34,023 nucleotides of DNA from CAZIRO01 sp964541595. Its GTDB lineage: Bacteria; Acidobacteriota; HRBIN11. The notes beneath the pieces are model-generated. The model searched no databases, was not told the DNA's origin, and was given only the letters and a program-made list of their open reading frames with translations. Below, piece by piece: positions 16,919 to 24,077 of this stretch. The translations under genes and the position numbers were made by a program. Within the stretch, counting starts at the first letter, position 1; the number at the start of each line of letters is the position of its first letter. Where the stretch lies: the NCBI GenBank assembly GCA_964541595.1, contig CAZIRO010000006.1:1-34023 (forward strand), given 5' to 3'.

Positions 16919-16928
16919 GGGGGGCCGG

Positions 16929-17798
16929 ATGTCCACCGTACCACTTCTCTGGGATGAACCGGATGTATACGTCCGGTGGATCAGCCGACCCGTGGAGATC
17001 CCACCGTTGCTCCAGAACCCGAAGGGATACCGTTTTTCGGTCGACAGTGTATTGCTGGGACAGATGATTCAATGTCCGCCGCATGCGACTGTGGTTGACC
17101 TCGGTACCGGATGTGGCGTATTGCTCATTCTGATCGCGCTGCAGTATCCCACATTACGACGCGGGATCGGAATAGAAATTCAGGCATCGCTCATCCGCCT
17201 GGCCAAACGGAACGCCTATCAGTGGCGGCTGAAAGACCGGTTGCAGTGGATTCACGGTGATATCCGTCGCATCCGCCGATACATGCCGACCAGTGTGGCC
17301 GATGTGGTGATCACGAATCCTCCGTATCGACCGGCCACGCGCGGGCAACTCAGTCCCACGACCGAACGGGCGATCGCCTGCCACGAGATCAGTGCAAACC
17401 TCCGGGATTTCCTGATGGCCGCACGGCGCGTGATCAAACCGTCCGGTCAACTGTATCTCATTTATCCGTATCGACGTCGTCACTACCTTGCGCATCAGGT
17501 ATTCCTGACCCAGTGGCAGTGGCGCTGGGTCGATTTCTGTCAGATGCCGCACAAGTCGGTCCCGCAGTTCATTCGACTGTTACTGCTACCCCCGAACTAC
17601 GGGCAGGAAATCCCCATTGACGTGTCCCGTACCTGGTTCAGCAGCCAACATGCGGGATACAAAACCGAACGGTTTGACGACCCGGCACCTGTGATGGAAA
17701 CGCTCTGGCCGGAGGCGTATGTCGGATTGCGTTCCCGAATATTTTCGCCCGTGTGCGCACCCGTACGGAAAACCCGTGTCGATTCTCCTGGAGAGTAA
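16929..17798 (+). CDS. N6-adenine methyltransferase of the TrmN6/YfiC type
   Basis: This 289-residue SAM-dependent methyltransferase resembles tRNA1(Val) A37 N6-methyltransferase. The N-terminus GYRFSVDSVLLGQMI matches the substrate-facing motif of that family, followed by SAM motif I VVDLGTGCGVLLILIA, GIGIEIQ, then NPPY at VVITNPPYRPATRG, which is the catalytic motif for amino-group methylation of adenine. The middle part, CHEISANLRDFLMAARRVIK, and a final beta-hairpin region fit the HemK/YfiC group. The last 40 residues are less conserved and may be lineage specific. ATG 16929 follows AAGGGGGG. The stop lies 4 bp before leuS, so these two translation-related genes are probably co-transcribed. 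A different RNA or DNA adenine substrate cannot be excluded. Confidence 0.82.
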   Translation: MSTVPLLWDEPDVYVRWISRPVEIPPLLQNPKGYRFSVDSVLLGQMIQCPPHATVVDLGTGCGVLLILIALQYPTLRRGIGIEIQASLIRLAKRNAYQWRLKDRLQWIHGDIRRIRRYMPTSVADVVITNPPYRPATRGQLSPTTERAIACHEISANLRDFLMAARRVIKPSGQLYLIYPYRRRHYLAHQVFLTQWQWRWVDFCQMPHKSVPQFIRLLLLPPNYGQEIPIDVSRTWFSSQHAGYKTERFDDPAPVMETLWPEAYVGLRSRIFSPVCAPVRKTRVDSPGE

Positions 17799-17802
17799 CA
17801 CG

Positions 17803-20388
17803 ATGCATCAGCGGGAATACCCGTTTCAAGCGATCGAATCGAAATGGCAACGGTTCTGGCAGGAGATCGATCTGTACCGGGCGCCCGAGCGTCCCGACGC
17901 CCGGAAGTTCTATGTACTGGAAATGTTCCCGTACCCATCCGGAACGGATCTGCATATGGGCCACCTGAAAAACTATACGATCGGTGATGTCATCGCACGC
18001 TGGGCGCTGATGCAGGGGTACGCTGTACTGCACCCGATGGGCTGGGACGCGTTCGGTCTGCCCGCCGAAAACGCGGCGATCCAGTACGGCATCCATCCGC
18101 GGATCTGGACGGAACGGAATATCGCGGCGTATCGCCACCACCTGCAGCAACTGGGCGTTTCCTACGACTGGTCACGAGAAATCGCCACCTGCTGGCCAGA
18201 GTATTACCGCTGGACCCAATGGCTGTTTCTATATCTATACCGACGCGGACTCGCCTACCGCGCCAGTGAATACGTCAACTTCTGTCCCAACTGCAAAACG
18301 GTACTGGCCAATGAACAGGTTGTCGAAGGGAAGTGTGAACGGTGCAAGACCCCTGTGGTGAAACGCGCACTGGAACAGTGGTTCTTCCGGATTACAGCGT
18401 ATGCTGAGCGGCTCCTGCAGGATCTGGAAAAACTCCGGGGCAAGTGGCCGGATCACATCATCCGGCAGCAGGAAAACTGGATCGGACGCTCAGAAGGTAC
18501 GGAAATTCACTTTCCGTTACAACACCGGCCGGATATCCGGTTGCCGGTGTTCACCACACGTGCGGATACGCTCTTCGGCGTGACGTTCGTCACCATTGCA
18601 CCGGAACACGAAATCGTTGACCGTCTGCTTGACGATATGCCAGCCGATGCCCGTCAGCGCGTGGAGACGTATCGCGCACAGGCAATGCAGAAAAGCGATA
18701 TTGAACGCGCGGCGGTCGACCGTCCCAAGACCGGCGTACCGACGGGGCTGTACGCCGTCCACCCGTATACCGGCGAACCCGTTCCCATCTGGATCGGTGA
18801 TTACGTGCTGGTGAACTACGGTACGGGGATCGTTATGGGCGTACCCGCCCATGATGAACGGGACTTCGTCTTTGCCCGCAAGTACGGTCTGCCGATCCGC
18901 CCCGTGGTTCGCCCGATTGACGGAAATTTACCGGATCCAGACCGTATGGATACTGCCTGGACGGAAAAAGGTGTCATGGAACACTCCGGCCCGTTTTCCG
19001 GGCTGCCCTCTGACGAGGGGATTCGTCGCATCCAGGAAGACCTGCGACAACGGGGGCTGGGCGGGCCCGCCGTATCGTACCGGCTACGGGACTGGCTGGT
19101 CAGCCGGCAGCGTTACTGGGGGGCGCCGATCCCCGTGGTGCACTGTCCGCGATGCGGGGTCGTGCCCGTGCCAGAGGAGCAACTGCCCGTCCGTCTCCCC
19201 GAAGACATTCAGAATTTCCTGCCCACCGGCCGATCCCCCCTGGAGGACGTTCCGGAATTCATCCATACAACCTGTCCGGCATGCGGTCATGCGGCCCGGC
19301 GGGATCCGGATACCATGGATACGTTCGTGGACTCGTCATGGTACTTTTTGCGGTTTATTGACCCGCATAATGAACACGCCATCTTCGATCCCGAAAAGGT
19401 CCGGTCGTGGATGCCGGTCGATCAGTATATCGGCGGTGCAGAACACGCGACCAAACACCTGATCTACGCTCGATTCATCACGAAAGTCCTGTACGATGGT
19501 GGTCTGCTTGCCGTTGATGAACCGTTCACGCACCTGTTCACGCAGGGGATGGTCCTGAAACGTTTCTTCTGGTGTCCGACCTGTCTGCGCCCGGTCGGTG
19601 AACCGAACATCCACCGTCAGGACGACACGCTGCGCCACGATGCATGCAACACCACGGTGGTGGAACGTCTGGAGATGATGAGTAAGTCCCGCGGAAACAT
19701 CGTTCCTGTGGGTCCGTTTCTCGAAGCGTACGGCGCGGACGTCGCCCGCATCGCGATTCTGTTTGCCGGTCCCCCGGAAAAGGATTTCGAATGGACGGAC
19801 GCGATCGTTGAAGGTGCGCGGAACTTTCTGAACCGCATCTGGCGCCGATTCACCGAAACTGCGCCACAACAGTGTGCCCGCATCGATCCGGCACAACTGC
19901 AGGGGGCACCCCGGACGCTATATACCCGTCTGCAACGAACAATCCATCAGGTGCGTACGGACCTGGAACGGTTCCGGTTCAATACGGCCATTGCCCAGCT
20001 GATGACTTTTCTCAATGAAATGTACCGTTTTTCGGACACCGACCATCCGGTGATGCACCACGCCTGGACGGTATTCGTTCAACTCCTGGCACCGTTCGCC
20101 CCACACCTCGCAGAGGAACTCTGGCATCGATTGGGCAACACGGACAGCGTATTCCGCCAGCCATATCCGGTTGAAAACCCGGACTACATGCGGGAAGCCA
20201 CCGTCTCCATACCGGTTCAGGTGAACGGTCGGGTGCGGGCCACGATCGAGATCCCCGCCGATGCGGACCGTGCGGTGGTGGAACAGACCGCACGCGCCCA
20301 TCCGAACGTACAGCGTTATCTGGCGGGCAAGACCGTACAAAAAGTCGTGTATGTTCCGGGACGACTGATCAATTTCGTGGTGCGGTAA
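17803..20388 (+). CDS. leuS: Leucyl-tRNA synthetase
   Basis: This 861-residue class Ia synthetase charges tRNA-Leu. The HIGH motif is HMGH (His51-His54) in YPSGTDLHMGHLKNYT. A zinc module follows with Cys161, Cys164, Cys178 and Cys181. The CP1 editing domain has the threonine-rich FTTRADTLFG (about 250-258) and PAHDERD with Asp351, so post-transfer editing should work. Then come RDWLVSRQRYWGAPIPVVHC, the CPRCG and CPACG pairs, TMDTFVDSSWYFLRF and FTHLFTQGMVLK. The KMSKS loop reads MMSKS (625-629), keeping the second lysine. A further CPTC (591-594) with His and Cys downstream sits just before it and may bind zinc. The C-terminal anticodon and tRNA-binding region ends VVYVPGRLINFVVR. ATG 17803 follows GGAGAG by 9 nt. 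Confidence 0.97.
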   Translation: MHQREYPFQAIESKWQRFWQEIDLYRAPERPDARKFYVLEMFPYPSGTDLHMGHLKNYTIGDVIARWALMQGYAVLHPMGWDAFGLPAENAAIQYGIHPRIWTERNIAAYRHHLQQLGVSYDWSREIATCWPEYYRWTQWLFLYLYRRGLAYRASEYVNFCPNCKTVLANEQVVEGKCERCKTPVVKRALEQWFFRITAYAERLLQDLEKLRGKWPDHIIRQQENWIGRSEGTEIHFPLQHRPDIRLPVFTTRADTLFGVTFVTIAPEHEIVDRLLDDMPADARQRVETYRAQAMQKSDIERAAVDRPKTGVPTGLYAVHPYTGEPVPIWIGDYVLVNYGTGIVMGVPAHDERDFVFARKYGLPIRPVVRPIDGNLPDPDRMDTAWTEKGVMEHSGPFSGLPSDEGIRRIQEDLRQRGLGGPAVSYRLRDWLVSRQRYWGAPIPVVHCPRCGVVPVPEEQLPVRLPEDIQNFLPTGRSPLEDVPEFIHTTCPACGHAARRDPDTMDTFVDSSWYFLRFIDPHNEHAIFDPEKVRSWMPVDQYIGGAEHATKHLIYARFITKVLYDGGLLAVDEPFTHLFTQGMVLKRFFWCPTCLRPVGEPNIHRQDDTLRHDACNTTVVERLEMMSKSRGNIVPVGPFLEAYGADVARIAILFAGPPEKDFEWTDAIVEGARNFLNRIWRRFTETAPQQCARIDPAQLQGAPRTLYTRLQRTIHQVRTDLERFRFNTAIAQLMTFLNEMYRFSDTDHPVMHHAWTVFVQLLAPFAPHLAEELWHRLGNTDSVFRQPYPVENPDYMREATVSIPVQVNGRVRATIEIPADADRAVVEQTARAHPNVQRYLAGKTVQKVVYVPGRLINFVVR

Positions 20389-20421
20389 AAGAGGGGGCCG
20401 GGGTCACCCACGAGGCACCGC

Positions 20422-21801
20422 ATGCGACATCTACTGGCCATCATCTTCTGGTCCGTGATCGCCGCAGCATTTATCGGTCCCGGGACGGTCACAACGACCG
20501 CAAAAGCGGGCGCCGAGTTCGGGTATCACCTGCTGTGGGCATTGACCTTTTCGGTGATCGCCTGTCTCGTGTTGCAGGAAGCGGCCGCGCGGCTGACCAT
20601 ATGTACCGGAATGAATCTGGGCCATGCGTTGCGCCGTCGATTTGCGCACCGCTGGACCGGGTACCTCGTGATGTCGACCGTTGTCGGTGCGGTCATCATC
20701 GGATGTGCCGCATATGAGACCGGCAATGTACTCGGCGCCATGGTGGGTCTGGAACTCGTATGGGGACCCACGGGGCACGTCGCGCACGCTTTCGGCATCG
20801 GCCTCGCGGCGGGCATACTCCTCTGGATGGGTTCCCCGCAGTGGATCGCGCGGTTGCTCGGTCTTGTGGTCGCATTCATGGGGGTCGCATTTCTCTGGAC
20901 GGCATGGAAGGTGCACCCTGATCCCGGGAGTATACTCGCGGGCATGGTCTGGCCCCGCATCCCGGACGGTTCGGAATGGCTGATCCTCGGGCTGATCGGC
21001 ACCACTGTCGTGCCCTACAATCTGTTCCTCGGTTCCGGACTGGCGCATGGTCAGTCACTCCGGGAGACCCGATTCGGTCTGACCGTGGCGATCCTCATCG
21101 GGGGGATCATCTCGATGGGCATCGTCATCGTCGGGCGGACGGTGGATCCCCCGCTGACGTTTCCCGGACTCGCACGTGTGCTCGGTACTGAAATCGGACC
21201 ATGGGCGCAACACTTGTTCGCCTGGGGACTCTTTGCCGCGGGGTTTTCCTCCGCGGTAACCGCGCCTCTGGCGGCCGCCGTGACCGCACAGAGTCTGTTT
21301 GCGGACCGTTTCCCCGGGCTGCGCGATACACGCGGTCGGGGGTTTCGTATCGTCTGGGCGGGTGTATTACTCACCGGGGTCGCCTTCGGTCTCGCCGGCG
21401 TACGCCCCATTCCGGCCATTGTGATGGCCCAGGCGCTGAACGGCATCCTGTTGCCCATCGTTGCTGTGTTCCTGTTCATTGCGGTCAACGATCCCCGGCT
21501 GATGGGGACGATACACGTCAACCGACCGGAAACGAACGTCGTCACCGGAGCGGTGGTACTGGTCACGTCGCTGCTCGGGATCGTACAGTTCCTGCGGGCC
21601 GCGGGGACTCTGTTCGGGGTACCTGCGCTTTCCGGAGAAACGACATTGCTCGTCGCCGGTGCCGTTTCCCTGGGCATGGGGATTCCGGTCGTGCGCACCA
21701 TTCGAAAATCCCGGCAGTCCACGGTATCCCTCAACGGTGCGACCGCATTATATGGCGCAGAACCATCCAGTCGATCACCGCGTGTGCCACCATCGCACTG
21801 A
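20422..21801 (+). CDS. Divergent Nramp-family transporter lacking canonical metal ligands
   Basis: This 459-residue protein has about 11 membrane helices in the Nramp/MntH pattern. In canonical Nramps, helix 1 has D-P-G-N and helix 6 has A-x-x-M-P-H, which supply the Mn/Fe ligands. Here helix 1 reads IGPGTVTTTAKAGAEFGYHL, with Gly19 and Thr22 in place of Asp and Asn, and helix 6 reads IGTTVVPYNLFLGSG, with Val197 and Tyr199 in place of Met and His. The GPGT/VPYN form belongs to a separate branch usually annotated simply as divalent metal transporter; its real substrate is unclear to me. ATG 20422 follows GAGG. It is last in the run after leuS (33-bp gap), and its last 71 bp overlap the convergent CPBP gene. 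Confidence 0.82.
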   Translation: MRHLLAIIFWSVIAAAFIGPGTVTTTAKAGAEFGYHLLWALTFSVIACLVLQEAAARLTICTGMNLGHALRRRFAHRWTGYLVMSTVVGAVIIGCAAYETGNVLGAMVGLELVWGPTGHVAHAFGIGLAAGILLWMGSPQWIARLLGLVVAFMGVAFLWTAWKVHPDPGSILAGMVWPRIPDGSEWLILGLIGTTVVPYNLFLGSGLAHGQSLRETRFGLTVAILIGGIISMGIVIVGRTVDPPLTFPGLARVLGTEIGPWAQHLFAWGLFAAGFSSAVTAPLAAAVTAQSLFADRFPGLRDTRGRGFRIVWAGVLLTGVAFGLAGVRPIPAIVMAQALNGILLPIVAVFLFIAVNDPRLMGTIHVNRPETNVVTGAVVLVTSLLGIVQFLRAAGTLFGVPALSGETTLLVAGAVSLGMGIPVVRTIRKSRQSTVSLNGATALYGAEPSSRSPRVPPSH

Positions 21802-22276
21802 TGAGTCCCCACGTTCGGGTCATACTGCTGAAACCGAGACCGGCCATGAATACGTATGCACTGTATGCCAGCCCGGAAAATCGTAATCCCATGGGCAACC
21901 CATGCGCCAGCGTAAACCCCGCGGCGGCGATCCAGGCCCCCCACCGGTAATCGATCACCCCGCGAAAGAGCAGTTCTTCCGCAAACCCGGCGCTACCCGC
22001 CAGCAGTACCACGGATGCGGTATCGGCATCGAGCGTGTCCAGGAACGTCCGGATGCGATCGAGGATGTCCCGAAACAGACCCGTACGGTCGATGAGTGCA
22101 CATATGAGCCGACCCGCGACTCCGCCGACAACGGCACCGATTCCGATCTGCACGGGTGCCGTCGCCACGTGCCACCACTCGCGTTGCCACACATCCAGCG
22201 GGATGTGCAGTATCCACACCAGACCCGCGGCAAGCGCCGCGACCGCACCGTAAAACACAACGATGATCACCACCAT
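21731..22276 (-). CDS. CPBP-family intramembrane protease
   Basis: This 181-residue membrane protein belongs to the CPBP (Rce1/CAAX-protease and bacteriocin-processing) family of intramembrane metal- or glutamate-type proteases. The three hallmark motifs are present: FAEELLFRG (E-E-x3-R), AAAGFTLAHG (F-x3-H) and MVAHAVIDWM (H-x3-D). About five hydrophobic helices are visible. The native substrate cannot be deduced. ATG 22276 begins directly at the first helix; a TTG at 22318 would add 14 residues, and neither has a clear ribosome site. It follows the kinase gene at 57 bp (15 bp with the TTG start) and probably forms an operon with it. Its 3' end overlaps that of the Nramp-like gene by 71 bp on the opposite strand. 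Confidence 0.85.
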   Translation of the reverse strand: MVVIIVVFYGAVAALAAGLVWILHIPLDVWQREWWHVATAPVQIGIGAVVGGVAGRLICALIDRTGLFRDILDRIRTFLDTLDADTASVVLLAGSAGFAEELLFRGVIDYRWGAWIAAAGFTLAHGLPMGLRFSGLAYSAYVFMAGLGFSSMTRTWGLISAMVAHAVIDWMVLRHIMRSHR

Positions 22277-22333
22277 ACCGTGTATCCGATGTGCGGATTG
22301 TGAGAAACGGTATGCCAACCGGAGCAGTACTGT

Positions 22334-23677
22334 TCACGTCTCCCCATTCCCCGACAGATGACGGCGGGCTTCATCCAAATACCTGCGAGCATCTTCGTGA
22401 TCCGGAGCGTGTTGCAACACCCATTGCATCTCCTCAAAACAGCGTCGGTACAGACGATTCAGGCAGTAGTTCTTACCGAGTTGGAAATGCCGGTCAATCT
22501 CGGCAGCCAGTTCAGGCGACACCGTAGGAGCGGGAGACGGCACCGGTACAGGAGATGCGGGCGGGGGCGTTGCCTTTCCGGGAACCGTCGTCGCGGTCTT
22601 CTGCATCGGAACGGTGTTCCCGGGCGACGATTCCCGGAAGATCCACCATCCCAGGAGGAATACGCCCAGGAGGAATACGCTCAGGAGCGCCCATCGGCGC
22701 CATCGGGACAGGGCCTGCCAGTGTGCCCATCCGGTACGGAACACCGTGCGCCATCGGGGTTCCAGTCCGGCAGGAACCATCTCCGGCGCCGTTTCTTCCA
22801 GCAGTCGCGCCACGTCACGTAGTCCGGTCGACCGCGACGTCTCCAGAAGCCGCTGCAGTTCGCGGGCAAGGCCCTCGCCGCTCGGACGGGCCTGCCAGGA
22901 TTTGCTGAGCAACCGCAGGACAATCGTGTCCACAATCTTTGGGACCGCCGGATTCCAGTGTGACGGGGGTAACGGCGTGGCGTGCAGGATGCAACTCATG
23001 ACCTCGGCCATCGTGTTGCCTTCAAACGGCCGATGATGGGTCAACAGCTGGTAGTATACGACGCCCAGACTGAACAGATCGCTCGCCGGTCGCGGGGATT
23101 CCCCGGCGATGACCTCCGGTGCCATGTAGTACGGTGTGCCGACCAGTACGTTGGTATCGCTTCCGCCCGGTCCGAGCATCTGGGCCACGCCGAAGTCCAT
23201 GACTTTCACACGCCAGTCGCGCAGGACCATGATATTGCCGGGTTTGATGTCCCGATGGACGACACCCTGCTGATGCGCATACGCCAGTGCCCGCGCGACC
23301 TCGCGAACGATCGCCGTGGCTTCCTGCCAGGTGAACTGTACCTTTTGTTTGAGATAGGCACGTAACGTATGGCCGTCGACATACTCCATGACGATATACG
23401 GTACCCCCTCCCAGGTGCCCACATCATAAATGGCCACGATGTTCGGATGACTGAGTCGACCGGCCGCACGGGCTTCCACATAAAACCGCTGGATGTACTC
23501 ACCGAACCGTTCCGGATCGACCTGTCGGGGGCGTTTCAATACTTTGATCGCCACCGTGCGTTCGATTACCGGATCGAACGCGCGATAGACGATCCCCATC
23601 GCTCCGATACCGATCACCCGTTCGATCTGGTACCGCCCGATGGTCTGCGGTACGGGCACAGATGAAGAGATCTGCAT
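22334..23677 (-). CDS. Transmembrane Ser/Thr protein kinase (Pkn/Hanks type) with TPR-like tail
   Basis: This 447-residue protein phosphorylates Ser/Thr on unknown targets. The cytoplasmic kinase domain (about 14-285) has the Gly loop GIGAMGIVY, Lys45 in VAIK, helix C Glu68, catalytic HRDIKPGN with Asp143, DFG Asp161, and GTPYYMAPE with a T-loop before it (SDTNVLVGT). A single transmembrane segment at about 329-348 is followed by a Pro/Thr/Val-rich linker and an extracytoplasmic TPR-like helical pair (about 390-440: AAEIDRHFQLGKNYCLNRLY, then WVLQHAPDHEDARRYLDEA), which may sense or bind a partner. ATG 23677 follows GGAGG with only 4 nt between. The frame is open to 23704. CPBP protease follows downstream. 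The promoter candidate lies next to repeat copy 3. Confidence 0.95.
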   Translation of the reverse strand: MQISSSVPVPQTIGRYQIERVIGIGAMGIVYRAFDPVIERTVAIKVLKRPRQVDPERFGEYIQRFYVEARAAGRLSHPNIVAIYDVGTWEGVPYIVMEYVDGHTLRAYLKQKVQFTWQEATAIVREVARALAYAHQQGVVHRDIKPGNIMVLRDWRVKVMDFGVAQMLGPGGSDTNVLVGTPYYMAPEVIAGESPRPASDLFSLGVVYYQLLTHHRPFEGNTMAEVMSCILHATPLPPSHWNPAVPKIVDTIVLRLLSKSWQARPSGEGLARELQRLLETSRSTGLRDVARLLEETAPEMVPAGLEPRWRTVFRTGWAHWQALSRWRRWALLSVFLLGVFLLGWWIFRESSPGNTVPMQKTATTVPGKATPPPASPVPVPSPAPTVSPELAAEIDRHFQLGKNYCLNRLYRRCFEEMQWVLQHAPDHEDARRYLDEARRHLSGNGET

Positions 23678-23708
23678 GGAACCTCCATGACGATGGGCAG
23701 CCATGTAA

Positions 23709-23737
23709 AATTAATGAAAATATGCGGAAGGCGTCAA
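23709..23737 (-). promoter_or_regulatory. Candidate promoter of the kinase-CPBP operon
   Basis: In an A/T-rich patch, minus-strand TTGACG (23737-23732, 5/6 to TTGACA) is followed at 16-17 bp by ATTAAT or TTAATT. The -10 is poor, the -35 is good. The left end of repeat copy 3 starts 10-11 bp upstream of the -35, the same spacing as at plsC. Confidence 0.38.
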
Positions 23738-23740
23738 ATG

Positions 23741-23989
23741 TACATTCCTGAGATCGGGACAGGCAATGGGACAGGGGATGTGCCGGATGCGCGGATGGCC
23801 CGGTTGTTAGGTCTCAGGTCTCAGGTCTCAGGTCTCAGGTCTCGGGTCCCAGGTGTCGGGTTTCGGGTGGCAGGTATCCGGGACGGGAGACGGAAAACAG
23901 GGGACGGGGCATCCCACGGGCCGGGGACATCGCACGGCCGCATGGGCACCCACGATGTCCCATTGCCTGTCCCGATTTCAGTACATTCC
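23741..23989 (+). repeat. MITE-like inverted-repeat element, copy 3, with 8-bp target-site duplication
   Basis: The 8-bp direct repeat TACATTCC (23741-23748 and 23982-23989) brackets a 233-bp element at 23749-23981. Its ends are inverted repeats that differ at one of 25 positions: left TGAGATCGGGACAGGCAATG then GGACA, right the complement with TGAAAT in place of TGAGAT. At 23809-23878 there are ten contiguous 7-bp units: five perfect AGGTCTC, then GGGTCCC, AGGTGTC, GGGTTTC, GGGTGGC and AGGTATC. The stretch 23879-23960 is G-rich with no recognisable gene. The short sequence from 23990 to 24077 shows nothing further. The intact duplication, near-perfect ends and uniform heptads suggest the youngest of the three copies. 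No transposase is encoded. Confidence 0.88.
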
Positions 23990-24077
23990 CCGGTGCCGGT
24001 GCGCATGACGCGACATCGAGGTCGTACGACCGACCGATGGTTGCCGGCATTCCGTTTCGCACGGGGACACACGGATC

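Noticed and set aside
23809..23878. Possible CRISPR array from regularly repeated AGGTCTC
   Set aside because: The 7-bp units are contiguous with no spacers, are far shorter than CRISPR repeats, and no cas gene is present.
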